From assembly GCA_024275165.1 (NCBI GenBank), contig JAJRZQ010000038.1, positions 62,001 to 126,000 on the forward strand: a DNA stretch of 64,000 bases, written 5' to 3'. The notes beneath the pieces were generated by a model that saw only the letters and a list, made by a program, of their open reading frames with translations, was not told where the DNA came from and ran no database searches. The first letter of the stretch is position 1, and every line of letters begins with the position of its first letter. The position numbers were made by a program, and so were the translations under genes. The stretch is from a bacterium. Lineage in GTDB: Bacteria; SAR324; XYD2-FULL-50-16. Below, in pieces: positions 55,281-63,296 of this stretch.

Positions 55281-57245
55281 ATGAACCAACGACTCCAAGG
55301 CACCGATGGGATTCGCGGGCGCACCGCGCCCAGTACCAAAGGTGATCTTCCCTTGCCTTTTTACCAAAAAACCGGCCTTTTAACCCCTGAGTTTTTTGAG
55401 CTTTATCTTTACGCTTACGGCCTGCTGCTGCAAGAAAGCGGGCTCGCGCAAGCCCAAGACCCGGTCGTGCTGGGGTGGGACCCAAGGGATAAGGCCGGAA
55501 CCTTTATTCAAGCGGCATTGCAAGGCTTGCGCAAGGCAGGCCTGACCCCTTGTTCCCTAGGGGTGATCCCCACCCCGGGGGTGCCTTTATACCTCTTGCG
55601 CAGCGGCGCGAAGGGGGGGGTCATGCTCACGGCGAGCCACAACCCGGCGGATCAAAATGGGATCAAGCTTTTTCATCCCTATTTGGGATTGAAGTTTTTA
55701 TTGCAAGATGACCTTGCCTTGAGCGCGAAGATTTTCACCTTGGCCGCCACGGACTTAGCCCCCCTACCTTTGTTGACCAAAATAGCCGATCATCAAGCCC
55801 AGGCGCGAGAATTTTTTCTGCAAATCCATCAAGACCCGCGCAACTCTTGGTTGCGAGCCGGGGCGGGCAAGGACTTGATTTTAGCCATTGACGCCAGTCG
55901 GGGCGCGGTCGCCCCCTTTGTGAAGGAAATTTTTGCTCCTCAAGTCGCGGAGTTGCATCTTTTTTGTTTGGATGGAGAGGTCAACCAGCACGCCGGGGTG
56001 GCGGAAATTGAAGGTTGCGAATGGATTTACGAAGAAGAGGTCGCCCAAGGGGCCTGGCAAGGTTTTGAGGCCTTAGAGGGGCTCTTTCGTTTGGCCTTGC
56101 GGCCCGAGGTGCAAGGAGGAGAAAAAAAGCTGGTGGGTTTGGTCTTTGATGGGGATGGGGATCGCTGTTTTCGCCTAGACTATATCGTCTCTGCCCAGGC
56201 CTTGAAGGTTTCGAGCGGGGATCACTTAGGGGTGATGCAAGCGAGGTATCTTACCGCCCAAGGCAAGCGGGGCCTGTTTGTGCATACCGTAGAGAGCGAT
56301 TTGCAAATTGCCCAAGCCGCTGCCCAACTGGGCTTGGAAACAAGGCTCACCGGGGTGGGGGATAAATGGATTTTGGCTCAGGCCTGCTTAGAGCAAATTG
56401 CCCAAGAGGCAAGCAGCAAGGAGTTGAAAACATTGGCCCAGACCCCGCCGGCAAGTTTAAGCGGCGTTCAGTTGGCCCTTGCTTATGGCGCGCAATTGCA
56501 AGCCCAGGGGGCAACCAAGCTCGAACCTAAGTTTTTGTTGGGCCTTGAAGAATCAGGTCACGCCATCACCCCCTGCCACCTGAATACCCCCTTTGGAGAA
56601 ACCTACGGCTATGCGGGCAACGGCCTCAAGGCTGGGTTGAATTCCCTGGCCGCGGGCCTCGGTTTGAGCGAAGAAGAATTGATCGAGCCTTTTGTGGCCG
56701 GGGTGAAACAAACCTATTATTGCTATTTTGTGGACAAAAAAAGGCTGCTCGCCGGGAGCCGCTTCCTCGTCGCCTTTAAGCCCCGCATTGAAGGCTTGGC
56801 GCAAGAGCATCTCGGGGCGGAGATTGATTTTAGGCTGCGCCCTTTTTTAGAAGAAAAAGACCTCTTTTTTTTAGACCTCCTACAAAAAGGGGAGCGGGTG
56901 GGGGCCTTGTTTTTACGCAATTCAGGCACGGAAGATAAATCCGCTTTGTACCTACGAGGCGACCTGCGTTTTAAAGAGCCTCTGCTCGCTTTGGGGGCGG
57001 CGTTGCACCAAGAGCTTCTAATGCGCCTGAAAAATGAGCAAAGCCCCTTTTGCCGGTTTGAGCTGGATTTGCTGCGAGCGATTCAAGGAGGTACAGCGGT
57101 GGAGGCCGTAGGGCAAAACTATCCTCAGTTGCCCTTAAGCCGCCTACTCGCTGAAATGGAGCGCAAAGAGGGGGTGATTGAGCGGGAGAAGGGCCTTTTC
57201 AAAGTAACCCCAAAGGGGATATATCTGCTGGAGCAACTGAGCTAA
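55281..57245 (+). CDS. phosphohexomutase (phosphomannomutase/phosphoglucomutase) with C-terminal winged-helix-like extension
   Basis: The 654-residue protein interconverts hexose 1- and 6-phosphates. It has GTDGIRG (7-13), the phosphoserine loop LTASHNP (S119), the metal loop DGDGDR (near residue 290), the sugar-binding GLEESGH and the phosphate-binding RNSGTEDKSALYLRG. Large insertions make it longer than usual (about 450-550). The last 60 residues, rich in Leu and Glu, end RLLAEMERKEGVIEREKGLFKVTPKGIYLLEQL, a winged-helix-like pattern. It likely feeds cell-envelope sugars or glycogen. The next gene starts 21 bases later. Confidence 0.88.
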   Translation: MNQRLQGTDGIRGRTAPSTKGDLPLPFYQKTGLLTPEFFELYLYAYGLLLQESGLAQAQDPVVLGWDPRDKAGTFIQAALQGLRKAGLTPCSLGVIPTPGVPLYLLRSGAKGGVMLTASHNPADQNGIKLFHPYLGLKFLLQDDLALSAKIFTLAATDLAPLPLLTKIADHQAQAREFFLQIHQDPRNSWLRAGAGKDLILAIDASRGAVAPFVKEIFAPQVAELHLFCLDGEVNQHAGVAEIEGCEWIYEEEVAQGAWQGFEALEGLFRLALRPEVQGGEKKLVGLVFDGDGDRCFRLDYIVSAQALKVSSGDHLGVMQARYLTAQGKRGLFVHTVESDLQIAQAAAQLGLETRLTGVGDKWILAQACLEQIAQEASSKELKTLAQTPPASLSGVQLALAYGAQLQAQGATKLEPKFLLGLEESGHAITPCHLNTPFGETYGYAGNGLKAGLNSLAAGLGLSEEELIEPFVAGVKQTYYCYFVDKKRLLAGSRFLVAFKPRIEGLAQEHLGAEIDFRLRPFLEEKDLFFLDLLQKGERVGALFLRNSGTEDKSALYLRGDLRFKEPLLALGAALHQELLMRLKNEQSPFCRFELDLLRAIQGGTAVEAVGQNYPQLPLSRLLAEMERKEGVIEREKGLFKVTPKGIYLLEQLS

Positions 57246-57265
57246 TGCCCAACCTAAGGAGAAGT

Positions 57266-57961
57266 ATGCGTTTCTTTCTTACTCTTTTATTGTTTGCCTT
57301 TATCTTATGGCAGCAACCTCTGCTCGCCGCCACCAAGGTTGTCGGTGAGGTCAAAGGCAGCTATCAAGGGAAGAAAAAAGGGGCTGCCCCAAAGGTGGTG
57401 AACGAAAAGACGGTGATTCTTTCTCCGGGTACGGTGCAGCGCGTCAAGGCGGGAAAGGATCAATTAGAGATCGACTATGATCGGCTGCACCCCACGGGGA
57501 AGTTTCCGGAAGTAAAGATTCAGGGGATTCCCTTTAAGCTTGCCAAAAGAGGCGAAAAGCTCGCTTTTACCTGGAACAAGGCGACTTATGAACTCACCTG
57601 GAAAGGAAAGGGCAACCAGGTTCAATTGAGGAGCAGTAACGACTTTGCCGGCACGCCCAAGCTCTCTACGAGGGATAAAAAAGCAAAACACGCCTTGATC
57701 AAATCGGGGCTGGTGGTAAAGACAAAAAGAAAAAACGGGACCATCGCCAAATTGGAGGTCGTTCAGGTGCGGCGAGCGGGTAAAAAAATGGTCAAGTTTT
57801 CCACCAAGACCTTTGCCGATGAAAACAGCCCCGAGTACCAGATGGAAAACAACATCATGCCCCCTGAAACCTTTAAGCAATATGAAAAAGGGGTGAACGG
57901 CGAGATTTTATTTATCTTTACCAGCAATCGCCAGGGCCAAATCTTTGTTTATTATCGTTAA
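57266..57961 (+). CDS. secreted protein of unknown function
   Basis: The 231-residue protein starts at the ATG at 57266, preceded by AAGGAG at good spacing; an ATG at 57245 overlapping the upstream stop is less likely. A signal peptide (about 1-22, ending LLAA) is followed by a very basic domain (Lys-rich, 30-200) with beta-strand character. I recognise no family. It probably is exported to the periplasm and cotranscribed with the phosphohexomutase gene. Its stop overlaps the convergent RelA/SpoT-like gene by four bases. Confidence 0.75.
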   Translation: MRFFLTLLLFAFILWQQPLLAATKVVGEVKGSYQGKKKGAAPKVVNEKTVILSPGTVQRVKAGKDQLEIDYDRLHPTGKFPEVKIQGIPFKLAKRGEKLAFTWNKATYELTWKGKGNQVQLRSSNDFAGTPKLSTRDKKAKHALIKSGLVVKTKRKNGTIAKLEVVQVRRAGKKMVKFSTKTFADENSPEYQMENNIMPPETFKQYEKGVNGEILFIFTSNRQGQIFVYYR

Positions 57962-59361
57962 TGCTGGGGATGCTTGGAAAAATACCTCAAAAGCTCTCGT
58001 CTTGCCTTGGGCATTACCACCTGATCCAGCCATTGCAGCTTGGGGTGGGTGTGTTCCCCTGAAATCACCTGCACCACCATGCCTTCTTCTAAAATTTTAT
58101 TGCGCGGGTAGCGAATCCCGTTGATCATCCCCCCTAGGGTTTTACAGCCCAATTCAGTATGGATCATGAAGGCGAAATCCAAGATACTCGCCCCATAGCG
58201 CAGCTCAATGACTTTCCCCTTGGGGGTTAAGACCTGAATGGTCTTGTTTTTGTTGTGGCGAAATACATCTTCGATCCGTACATTATCGTTGGCCACATCA
58301 ATATAGAGCTGCATGATCTGTTGGAACAGCTCAGAGTGATAAACCCCTTCGTGGATCAAGGGGATCAAGCCCTTGCGGTTGGCCTTTTGAAATTCCGGAG
58401 TGACAATCTGCAACAAAACCTGCTCCCCATGAACCATGACCATGGTGGTCAGCCCTCGCCAGCCATTGGCCTTGGGATTGCTGATGAAATCGCGGATATT
58501 TAAGGGGATGCTGCGCAGTCGGGTGTGGATCTCTCCCAAGGCTTGATAGCATTGAATCGGTTCCCTGACCTCAATGACGAGGTGATCTAAAATCCGGTCC
58601 ACCTCTTCTTGATGACGCAAAAGATATTGTTGGGATTTCACAAAAATAGGGGTCACCGAGAGGGCTAAACCGGGATACAGGCAAGCAGATACCTTGGCGC
58701 GGATATTTTCAATCGCCTCAATTCGCTCGTGGTAGAGGTCGCTCAAGGTTTTTAAAAGCTGATGATAGCGCCTGGGGTAGAGTTTTTTAAAGATGAGCCC
58801 GCGGATCTCTTCTTCCAATTCCAAAAGCCCTAACCCATGGGCGACTTCGCAATAGAGGGTCAGGGTTTCGTTGCAGATTTGCCGTTGTTTGAGGCGTGAT
58901 AAGGCTTCTAGGTCGGACATGTTGTCGAGGCGATCTAAAAGCTTAATCAAAATGACCCGAAAATCCACCTTACCCAGTTCAAAAATCTTATAGAGGGTGA
59001 GGTTCTTTGAGTTTTTGACCTTGGTCAAGGCTTCGGTTAAGTCGGCCACGATGGGGCCAAAGGCGGCGGCAATGTCTTCTTTGGTGTGGGGCGTGTCTTC
59101 GATGATATCATGGAGAAGGCTCGTCACAATGGTGGTGGTGTCGAGGTCGAACTCAATGGCTCGCAGGGCAACGCGAACAGGGTGGATAAAATAGGGGGCG
59201 CCATTTTTTCGGGTTTGCCCCTGGTGGGCCTTGCGAGAATATTCAACGGCCCGCTTGACCAGGGGAAGGTCGATTTTAGAGTTGCCTTGAATTTTTTCAA
59301 GCAGATCTTGTAAGGATCGGTCCAGGGCGCTCAGGGGAAGATCGACGGCAGGCAAAAACAA
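57958..59361 (-). CDS. RelA/SpoT homolog with active hydrolase and degenerate synthetase domain
   Basis: The 467-residue protein begins with an HD hydrolase domain: H60 in YFIHPVRVA, HD at 84-85 in LLHDIIEDT, E88/D89 and the RLDNM motif. The synthetase region (about 245-340) keeps the fold pattern (IHTRLRSIPLNIRDFISNPKANGW) but the usual Tyr/His residues and the EIQIRT motif are altered (QIVT in LLQIVTPEF), so (p)ppGpp synthesis is unlikely. A TGS-like domain follows (about 375-435, QVLTPKGKVIEL, GASILDFAFMIH). The ACT and zinc-finger ends of long RSH proteins are missing. It is most likely a (p)ppGpp hydrolase or a related nucleotide hydrolase. Confidence 0.85.
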   Translation of the reverse strand: MFLPAVDLPLSALDRSLQDLLEKIQGNSKIDLPLVKRAVEYSRKAHQGQTRKNGAPYFIHPVRVALRAIEFDLDTTTIVTSLLHDIIEDTPHTKEDIAAAFGPIVADLTEALTKVKNSKNLTLYKIFELGKVDFRVILIKLLDRLDNMSDLEALSRLKQRQICNETLTLYCEVAHGLGLLELEEEIRGLIFKKLYPRRYHQLLKTLSDLYHERIEAIENIRAKVSACLYPGLALSVTPIFVKSQQYLLRHQEEVDRILDHLVIEVREPIQCYQALGEIHTRLRSIPLNIRDFISNPKANGWRGLTTMVMVHGEQVLLQIVTPEFQKANRKGLIPLIHEGVYHSELFQQIMQLYIDVANDNVRIEDVFRHNKNKTIQVLTPKGKVIELRYGASILDFAFMIHTELGCKTLGGMINGIRYPRNKILEEGMVVQVISGEHTHPKLQWLDQVVMPKARRELLRYFSKHPQH

Positions 59362-59575
59362 ACCAGTTCTCCGTTAAGAGGGTTGAAGGGGCTCTGTAGT
59401 AGGTGAGCTTGTTTTTAATGGCTAGCTTGACTGCTCCAATCCACAGCGAGGTTGAGCGAGTTGGCTTTTTTAGCTGTAGGAGGCAACCGAGCAGGACTGA
59501 AACAGCTCACCAAGGGACTTTTCCAGAGGCCTTTTTAACTTTAGCATCAACGGGGTTGATTGTCTGTAATTTAGT
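59362..59575. other. intergenic region upstream of the RelA/SpoT-like gene
   Basis: No gene is recognised in these 214 bases. The region presumably holds the promoter of the RelA/SpoT homolog, but I see no convincing -35/-10 pair and no clear terminator. Confidence 0.3.
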
Positions 59576-60115
59576 TTAGAATTGAGCGCAAAGGTCATCG
59601 CTTAGCGCAGGTACGATTTTATAATATCCTTTGCTTTTCCCCGCTGTTTTCAGCAGAGCATAAAAATCACAAAGATTCAAGCGTCTGGCTCGAACCTCAT
59701 GATAAAATCGATTGGTTTTGGGAAGCTGGTTTTGGGCGCTTTGCAAAATTTGGATCGCGTTTTGCGCTTGGCGCGCTGCCAAAGAGAGGTAATTTGGCTC
59801 ATTCGAGCGCTTGAAGCTGGCAAAATAAATCTTTGCCCAGCCCTGGGCATTGGAAGCGCGAGAGAGGTATTGGGTAAAGGGAAAGTTGGAGGGTTGAGGC
59901 CGCGCCTGCGGGCGGGATTGCCGGGGTTGAGGGGTTGTTTGCGGTCGCGCTTGTGGGTTTGTTGGTGGCGCCTGCGGCCTGGTTTGGCTCTGGGGGCGTG
60001 TTTGACTCGGGGTTGGCGCGGGCCGAGTGGTGGAGGGGGGGGCCGGCGCGGTGGTTTGTTGGGCAAATAAACTAAAGGGAAGGGCGTAGAATGCGAAGAT
60101 GAAGAGCAGGGGCAT
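59576..60115 (-). CDS. secreted Pro/Gln/Arg-rich protein
   Basis: The 179-residue protein starts at the ATG at 60115, one base after the upstream stop; a longer frame exists but lies inside the upstream gene. Residues 1-18 form a signal peptide. Residues 20-75 are a low-complexity linker of Pro, Thr, Gln and Arg (RPQ/RPAPT-type units), and 76-179 form a helical domain with two cysteines. The linker may bridge the periplasm or bind peptidoglycan. It is the downstream partner of the c-NMP/pentapeptide gene. Function unknown. Confidence 0.7.
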   Translation of the reverse strand: MPLLFIFAFYALPFSLFAQQTTAPAPPSTTRPAPTPSQTRPQSQTRPQAPPTNPQARPQTTPQPRQSRPQARPQPSNFPFTQYLSRASNAQGWAKIYFASFKRSNEPNYLSLAARQAQNAIQILQSAQNQLPKTNRFYHEVRARRLNLCDFYALLKTAGKSKGYYKIVPALSDDLCAQF

Positions 60116-60116
60116 G

Positions 60117-60980
60117 TCAATTTTTTGCGGATTTATTGGGGGGACTATCTTTGACCTCGGCAAGTTGGTCGAGCTGGGCACCGGTGAGGTCGGCCCCCAT
60201 AAAGTTGGCTGATTTTAAGTCGCAATCTTTAAAGGTTACATCGCGAAATACGGCACCGGAAAAATCAGCCTCTTGAAAATTACCCTCTTCAAAAACATTA
60301 TCGGTAATCTGCGAAGCAACAAACTTCGCTTGGGTAAAGTTGGTTTGCTTTGCCTTCACTCCTTGCAGCTTGGCTCCCACCAGGTTGCAGCCGTGAAAAT
60401 TGGCGTTGTTCATAAACACTTCGCTTAAATCCACCCCTTTAAAATTGGCCCCTTCCATGCTGCCGCCCCCTTCGAGCTTTTTTTTCAGCATGTCGCGCAC
60501 TTGTTTGTTGCCCGTGCGCTCATTTTCTGTCGCGCTTTGGAGTTTGTCGTTGGTTTCTCGTACCCGGCCCGCTAAGACAACGGAAAAGTTCCGATAGAGC
60601 TTAAAGGCCAACAGCACATTTTGTTCACTCAAGATGCCGGCAGAGAGACTCAATAAGATGGTGTTGGGTTGGTCTGCCGTGGCGCGGGCCGAGCGGGGGG
60701 ATTGATCAATCACCCCCATTTCGCCAAAGCAGGCCCCTGGTTGCAGGGTGACCAAAACTTCTTCTTTCCCTCCGCCGATGGGGCGAGAGATGCGAACCGC
60801 GCCGTTGAGGATAATGTACATTTTATCCCCTCTGGTTCCTTCTTTAAAAATGACCTCGTCTTTTTGGAAGGGCTCGCTTTTGGCGAGTTTGAGCAGGGCT
60901 AAAAGCTCGCCGGCCGTGAAGGACTTAAAAAAGTCAACCGAAGACTGAAGCTTAATGAATAGGGCTTTAGAGAGTTGCAT
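60117..60980 (-). CDS. cyclic-nucleotide-binding domain fused to pentapeptide repeats
   Basis: Residues 15-125 of this 287-residue protein form a c-NMP-binding fold: KDEVIFKEGTRGDKMYIILNGAV and the phosphate-binding cassette GEMGVIDQSPRSARATA. Helices follow (130-165). Residues 170-270 are pentapeptide repeats of the A(N/D)F/L type, for example MEGANFKGVDLSEVF, NANFHGCNLVGAKL and SANFMGADLTGAQL. No DNA-binding helix-turn-helix is present, so it is not a CRP-type regulator. The right-handed beta-helix may be a protein-interaction platform gated by cyclic nucleotide (inference). It sits between two small genes of unknown function on the same strand. Confidence 0.85.
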   Translation of the reverse strand: MQLSKALFIKLQSSVDFFKSFTAGELLALLKLAKSEPFQKDEVIFKEGTRGDKMYIILNGAVRISRPIGGGKEEVLVTLQPGACFGEMGVIDQSPRSARATADQPNTILLSLSAGILSEQNVLLAFKLYRNFSVVLAGRVRETNDKLQSATENERTGNKQVRDMLKKKLEGGGSMEGANFKGVDLSEVFMNNANFHGCNLVGAKLQGVKAKQTNFTQAKFVASQITDNVFEEGNFQEADFSGAVFRDVTFKDCDLKSANFMGADLTGAQLDQLAEVKDSPPNKSAKN

Positions 60981-60986
60981 AGGGGC

Positions 60987-61325
60987 CTAGGGGACTGGTA
61001 GCGAGGCCGTCAGGGAGGAGAGGAGTTTGAGCTCTCTCTGGGAGACACAAACCCTGCGATTATAGCGTAAGAGGGGGTTGTATAGAAAAACAAAAAACCC
61101 GTCTTCAATGGATTCGATATGGATATCACTCCCGGCGACCAAAGCGGTTTGGTCTAGATCATCGAGTAGGGAAATGAGTAGTTTGGCGCGCTTGAAGCGG
61201 TTGTATTCTCTGGACTTGGCAAGGGTGTAGAAATTTTTGTTCCTGGAAAGTTTGCCCGAACGAATGCCGAGGATCAGGTTGTGTATTTCCTGAATCTCGC
61301 CTGTGGTTTGCTTCTGTTCTGACAT
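60987..61325 (-). CDS. small protein of unknown function
   Basis: The 112-residue protein has no signal peptide or membrane helix. It begins with a helical, charged half (Lys/Arg-rich, RNKNFYTLAKSREYNRFKRA) and has a beta-rich second half (VAGSDIHIESIEDGFFVFLYN, then RVCVSQRELKLLSSL). I recognise no family. The gene lies six bases upstream of the c-NMP/pentapeptide gene on the same strand and so is probably the first gene of a three-gene operon with it and the Pro-rich secreted protein. Confidence 0.7.
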   Translation of the reverse strand: MSEQKQTTGEIQEIHNLILGIRSGKLSRNKNFYTLAKSREYNRFKRAKLLISLLDDLDQTALVAGSDIHIESIEDGFFVFLYNPLLRYNRRVCVSQRELKLLSSLTASLPVP

Positions 61326-61383
61326 TTGTTGGTTGCTCCGAGGACTCGTTTGGACTCATTATCCAGATTTATACCCCCCTTGT

Positions 61384-62325
61384 CTAGAATTTCTGTTCTA
61401 AAGGGGTCTCCTTTTGCAATTGCGGGTGCAGCAAAGAGGTGATGAGGGCCATGCGTACCCAAACCCCATTGGCGGCTTGTTGAAAATATTTCATTCTCGG
61501 GTCGCTGTCGACCTCTTTGTTGATTTCATCCAAGCGGGGCAAGGGGTGCATGACGATGGCCTGCTCCTTGAGTAAGGGGGTTTTTGTCTTGTCGATGCGG
61601 TATTGGTTCAAGGCGTTATTATAGAGGTCCATATCCAAGAAACGCTCTTTTTGGATGCGGGTCATGTAAACGCAATCAGCGGCTCTTAAGGCGGCATTGA
61701 AGTCTTCGACCTCTTCCCAGGGGAGGTTGTGACCGGTTAAGAAGTCTTTGATGTCTTGGCCCATTCGGCAAATCGAGGGGGAGACAAAAAGAAGCTTGAC
61801 TTGATAAAAACGGCCCAAGAGATAGCACAGGCTCCGCACGGTGCGCCCGTAGAGTAAATCACCCACTAAAGCGATGGTCAGGCCGTCGATTTTGCCGAAA
61901 TTGGCCTGGATGGTATAGAGGTCCAGCAAACTTTGGGTGGGGTGCTGCCCTGCCCCGTCACCGGCGTTGATGACGGGGACTTGGCTCACCTTGGCGGCTC
62001 GTTTGGCCGAGCCGATCTCAAAATGGCGCAAGGCGATGACATCGGCGTAGCCGGAAAGAACCCGAATCGAATCTTCTAAGGATTCCCCCTTGGAGTGGCT
62101 GGAAAACTCCGCCGCTTTTTCCGTACTGATGACATTGCCCCCTAGGCGGTGCATGGCCGATTCAAAGGAGAGGCGGGTGCGGGTGGAGGGTTCAAAAAAA
62201 ACGGTGGCCATGATTTTGTTCGGCATGAAATAAGGTCGGGGGTCCAGTTGCATTTCATCGGCGAGGCGATAAATTTGGTTTAAAAAAGCTAAGGTAAATT
62301 GTTGGGATTCAACGATATGGTGCAT
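61384..62325 (-). CDS. pyrB: aspartate carbamoyltransferase catalytic chain
   Basis: PyrB condenses aspartate and carbamoyl phosphate in pyrimidine synthesis. The 313-residue protein has the carbamoyl-phosphate motif FFEPSTRTRLSFE, the HPTQSLLDLYT segment, a GDLLYGRTVRSL region, and the late MHPLPRLDEI with the aspartate-loop residues. No regulatory chain gene (pyrI) or pyrC is adjacent. It is divergent from prmA. A gap of 58 bases separates it from the small gene downstream. Confidence 0.97.
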   Translation of the reverse strand: MHHIVESQQFTLAFLNQIYRLADEMQLDPRPYFMPNKIMATVFFEPSTRTRLSFESAMHRLGGNVISTEKAAEFSSHSKGESLEDSIRVLSGYADVIALRHFEIGSAKRAAKVSQVPVINAGDGAGQHPTQSLLDLYTIQANFGKIDGLTIALVGDLLYGRTVRSLCYLLGRFYQVKLLFVSPSICRMGQDIKDFLTGHNLPWEEVEDFNAALRAADCVYMTRIQKERFLDMDLYNNALNQYRIDKTKTPLLKEQAIVMHPLPRLDEINKEVDSDPRMKYFQQAANGVWVRMALITSLLHPQLQKETPLEQKF

Positions 62326-62456
62326 GGCGAAGCGGGGACTAAAAGAAGTGAATGGTTTTTTGTCAATCTACTCCTTGAAGGTCGCAAGATCAATCGGGAA
62401 AGTCTTTTTCCTTTTCAAGGGGGATCGGCTCGCTTAAAGTCCATTTAGGAGGAAGT

Positions 62457-63296
62457 ATGCAAAAAAACTATCTGGAATTTTGTCTGAAAATCCCTGCCGC
62501 TAGTTTGGAGGTCATCAGCGAAAAGCTATTTGAATTTGGCGCGTTAGGGATTGAGGAGCTGGAGTCGAATGAGCCGGAGCAAGCTTGGATCAAAGCTTAT
62601 TTTTCCACGGAGACGCAAGGGCTGGAACAAGCGATTAGCGGTTTGGGCGAGGGCGTGGTTTTGCACTCAAAGCAAAGTAAACCGATTTTAAATTGGCAAG
62701 AAAACTGGAAAGAGCATTTCAAACCCTTGCCTTTAGGGAATCGTCTCCTGGTACGCCCCCCTTGGGAAACAGCGCAACCAACAAAGGTGGAAATTGTGAT
62801 CAACCCGGGCTTGGGTTTTGGCACCGGTTATCATGAATCCACCAGGCTCGCCCTAGAGGCCTTAGAAGAGTTGGCCCAGGCCGCCCCCTTGGGCAAGGTG
62901 ATGGATGTTGGCGCCGGGTCGGGGATTTTGAGCGTTGCGGCGTTGAAATTGGGTGGAAGCGGGGCGCAATGTTGTGAACTGGAAGCCGAAGCCTTGGCGG
63001 AAATCCCCCAAAACATGGTTCTTTCGGGCTTGAACCCCGAAAGAGCGCAATGCTTGCTCGGGGGGCCGGAGGGTTTTTCTGAGCCCTGCGACACCCTGCT
63101 GGCCAACATCACCGGGGATGCCCTTTTGGAATTGGCAGGGGAGTTTGAACGCCTTTGCCAGGGGCGTTTGTTGCTTTCTGGAATTGTGGATGAATATATC
63201 GAGCCCTTGCGGCAACGGCTTCAGGCTCGCTTTCAGCCCCTTGGCCATTGGCAAATTCCCCCTTGGCACGCCTTGGCCTTCCAAAAAAAGCTTTAG
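62457..63296 (+). CDS. prmA: ribosomal protein L11 methyltransferase
   Basis: PrmA trimethylates ribosomal protein L11. The 279-residue protein has an N-terminal substrate-binding domain (1-75), a linker, and a SAM-dependent core: NPGLGFGTGYHESTRLAL (typically DPGMAFGTGTHETT), VMDVGAGSGILSVAALKLG, and LLANITGDALLELA. A GGAGGA precedes the ATG. Its TAG stop directly abuts the ATG of the next gene (TAGATG), so the debranching-enzyme gene is translationally coupled to it. Confidence 0.95.
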   Translation: MQKNYLEFCLKIPAASLEVISEKLFEFGALGIEELESNEPEQAWIKAYFSTETQGLEQAISGLGEGVVLHSKQSKPILNWQENWKEHFKPLPLGNRLLVRPPWETAQPTKVEIVINPGLGFGTGYHESTRLALEALEELAQAAPLGKVMDVGAGSGILSVAALKLGGSGAQCCELEAEALAEIPQNMVLSGLNPERAQCLLGGPEGFSEPCDTLLANITGDALLELAGEFERLCQGRLLLSGIVDEYIEPLRQRLQARFQPLGHWQIPPWHALAFQKKL

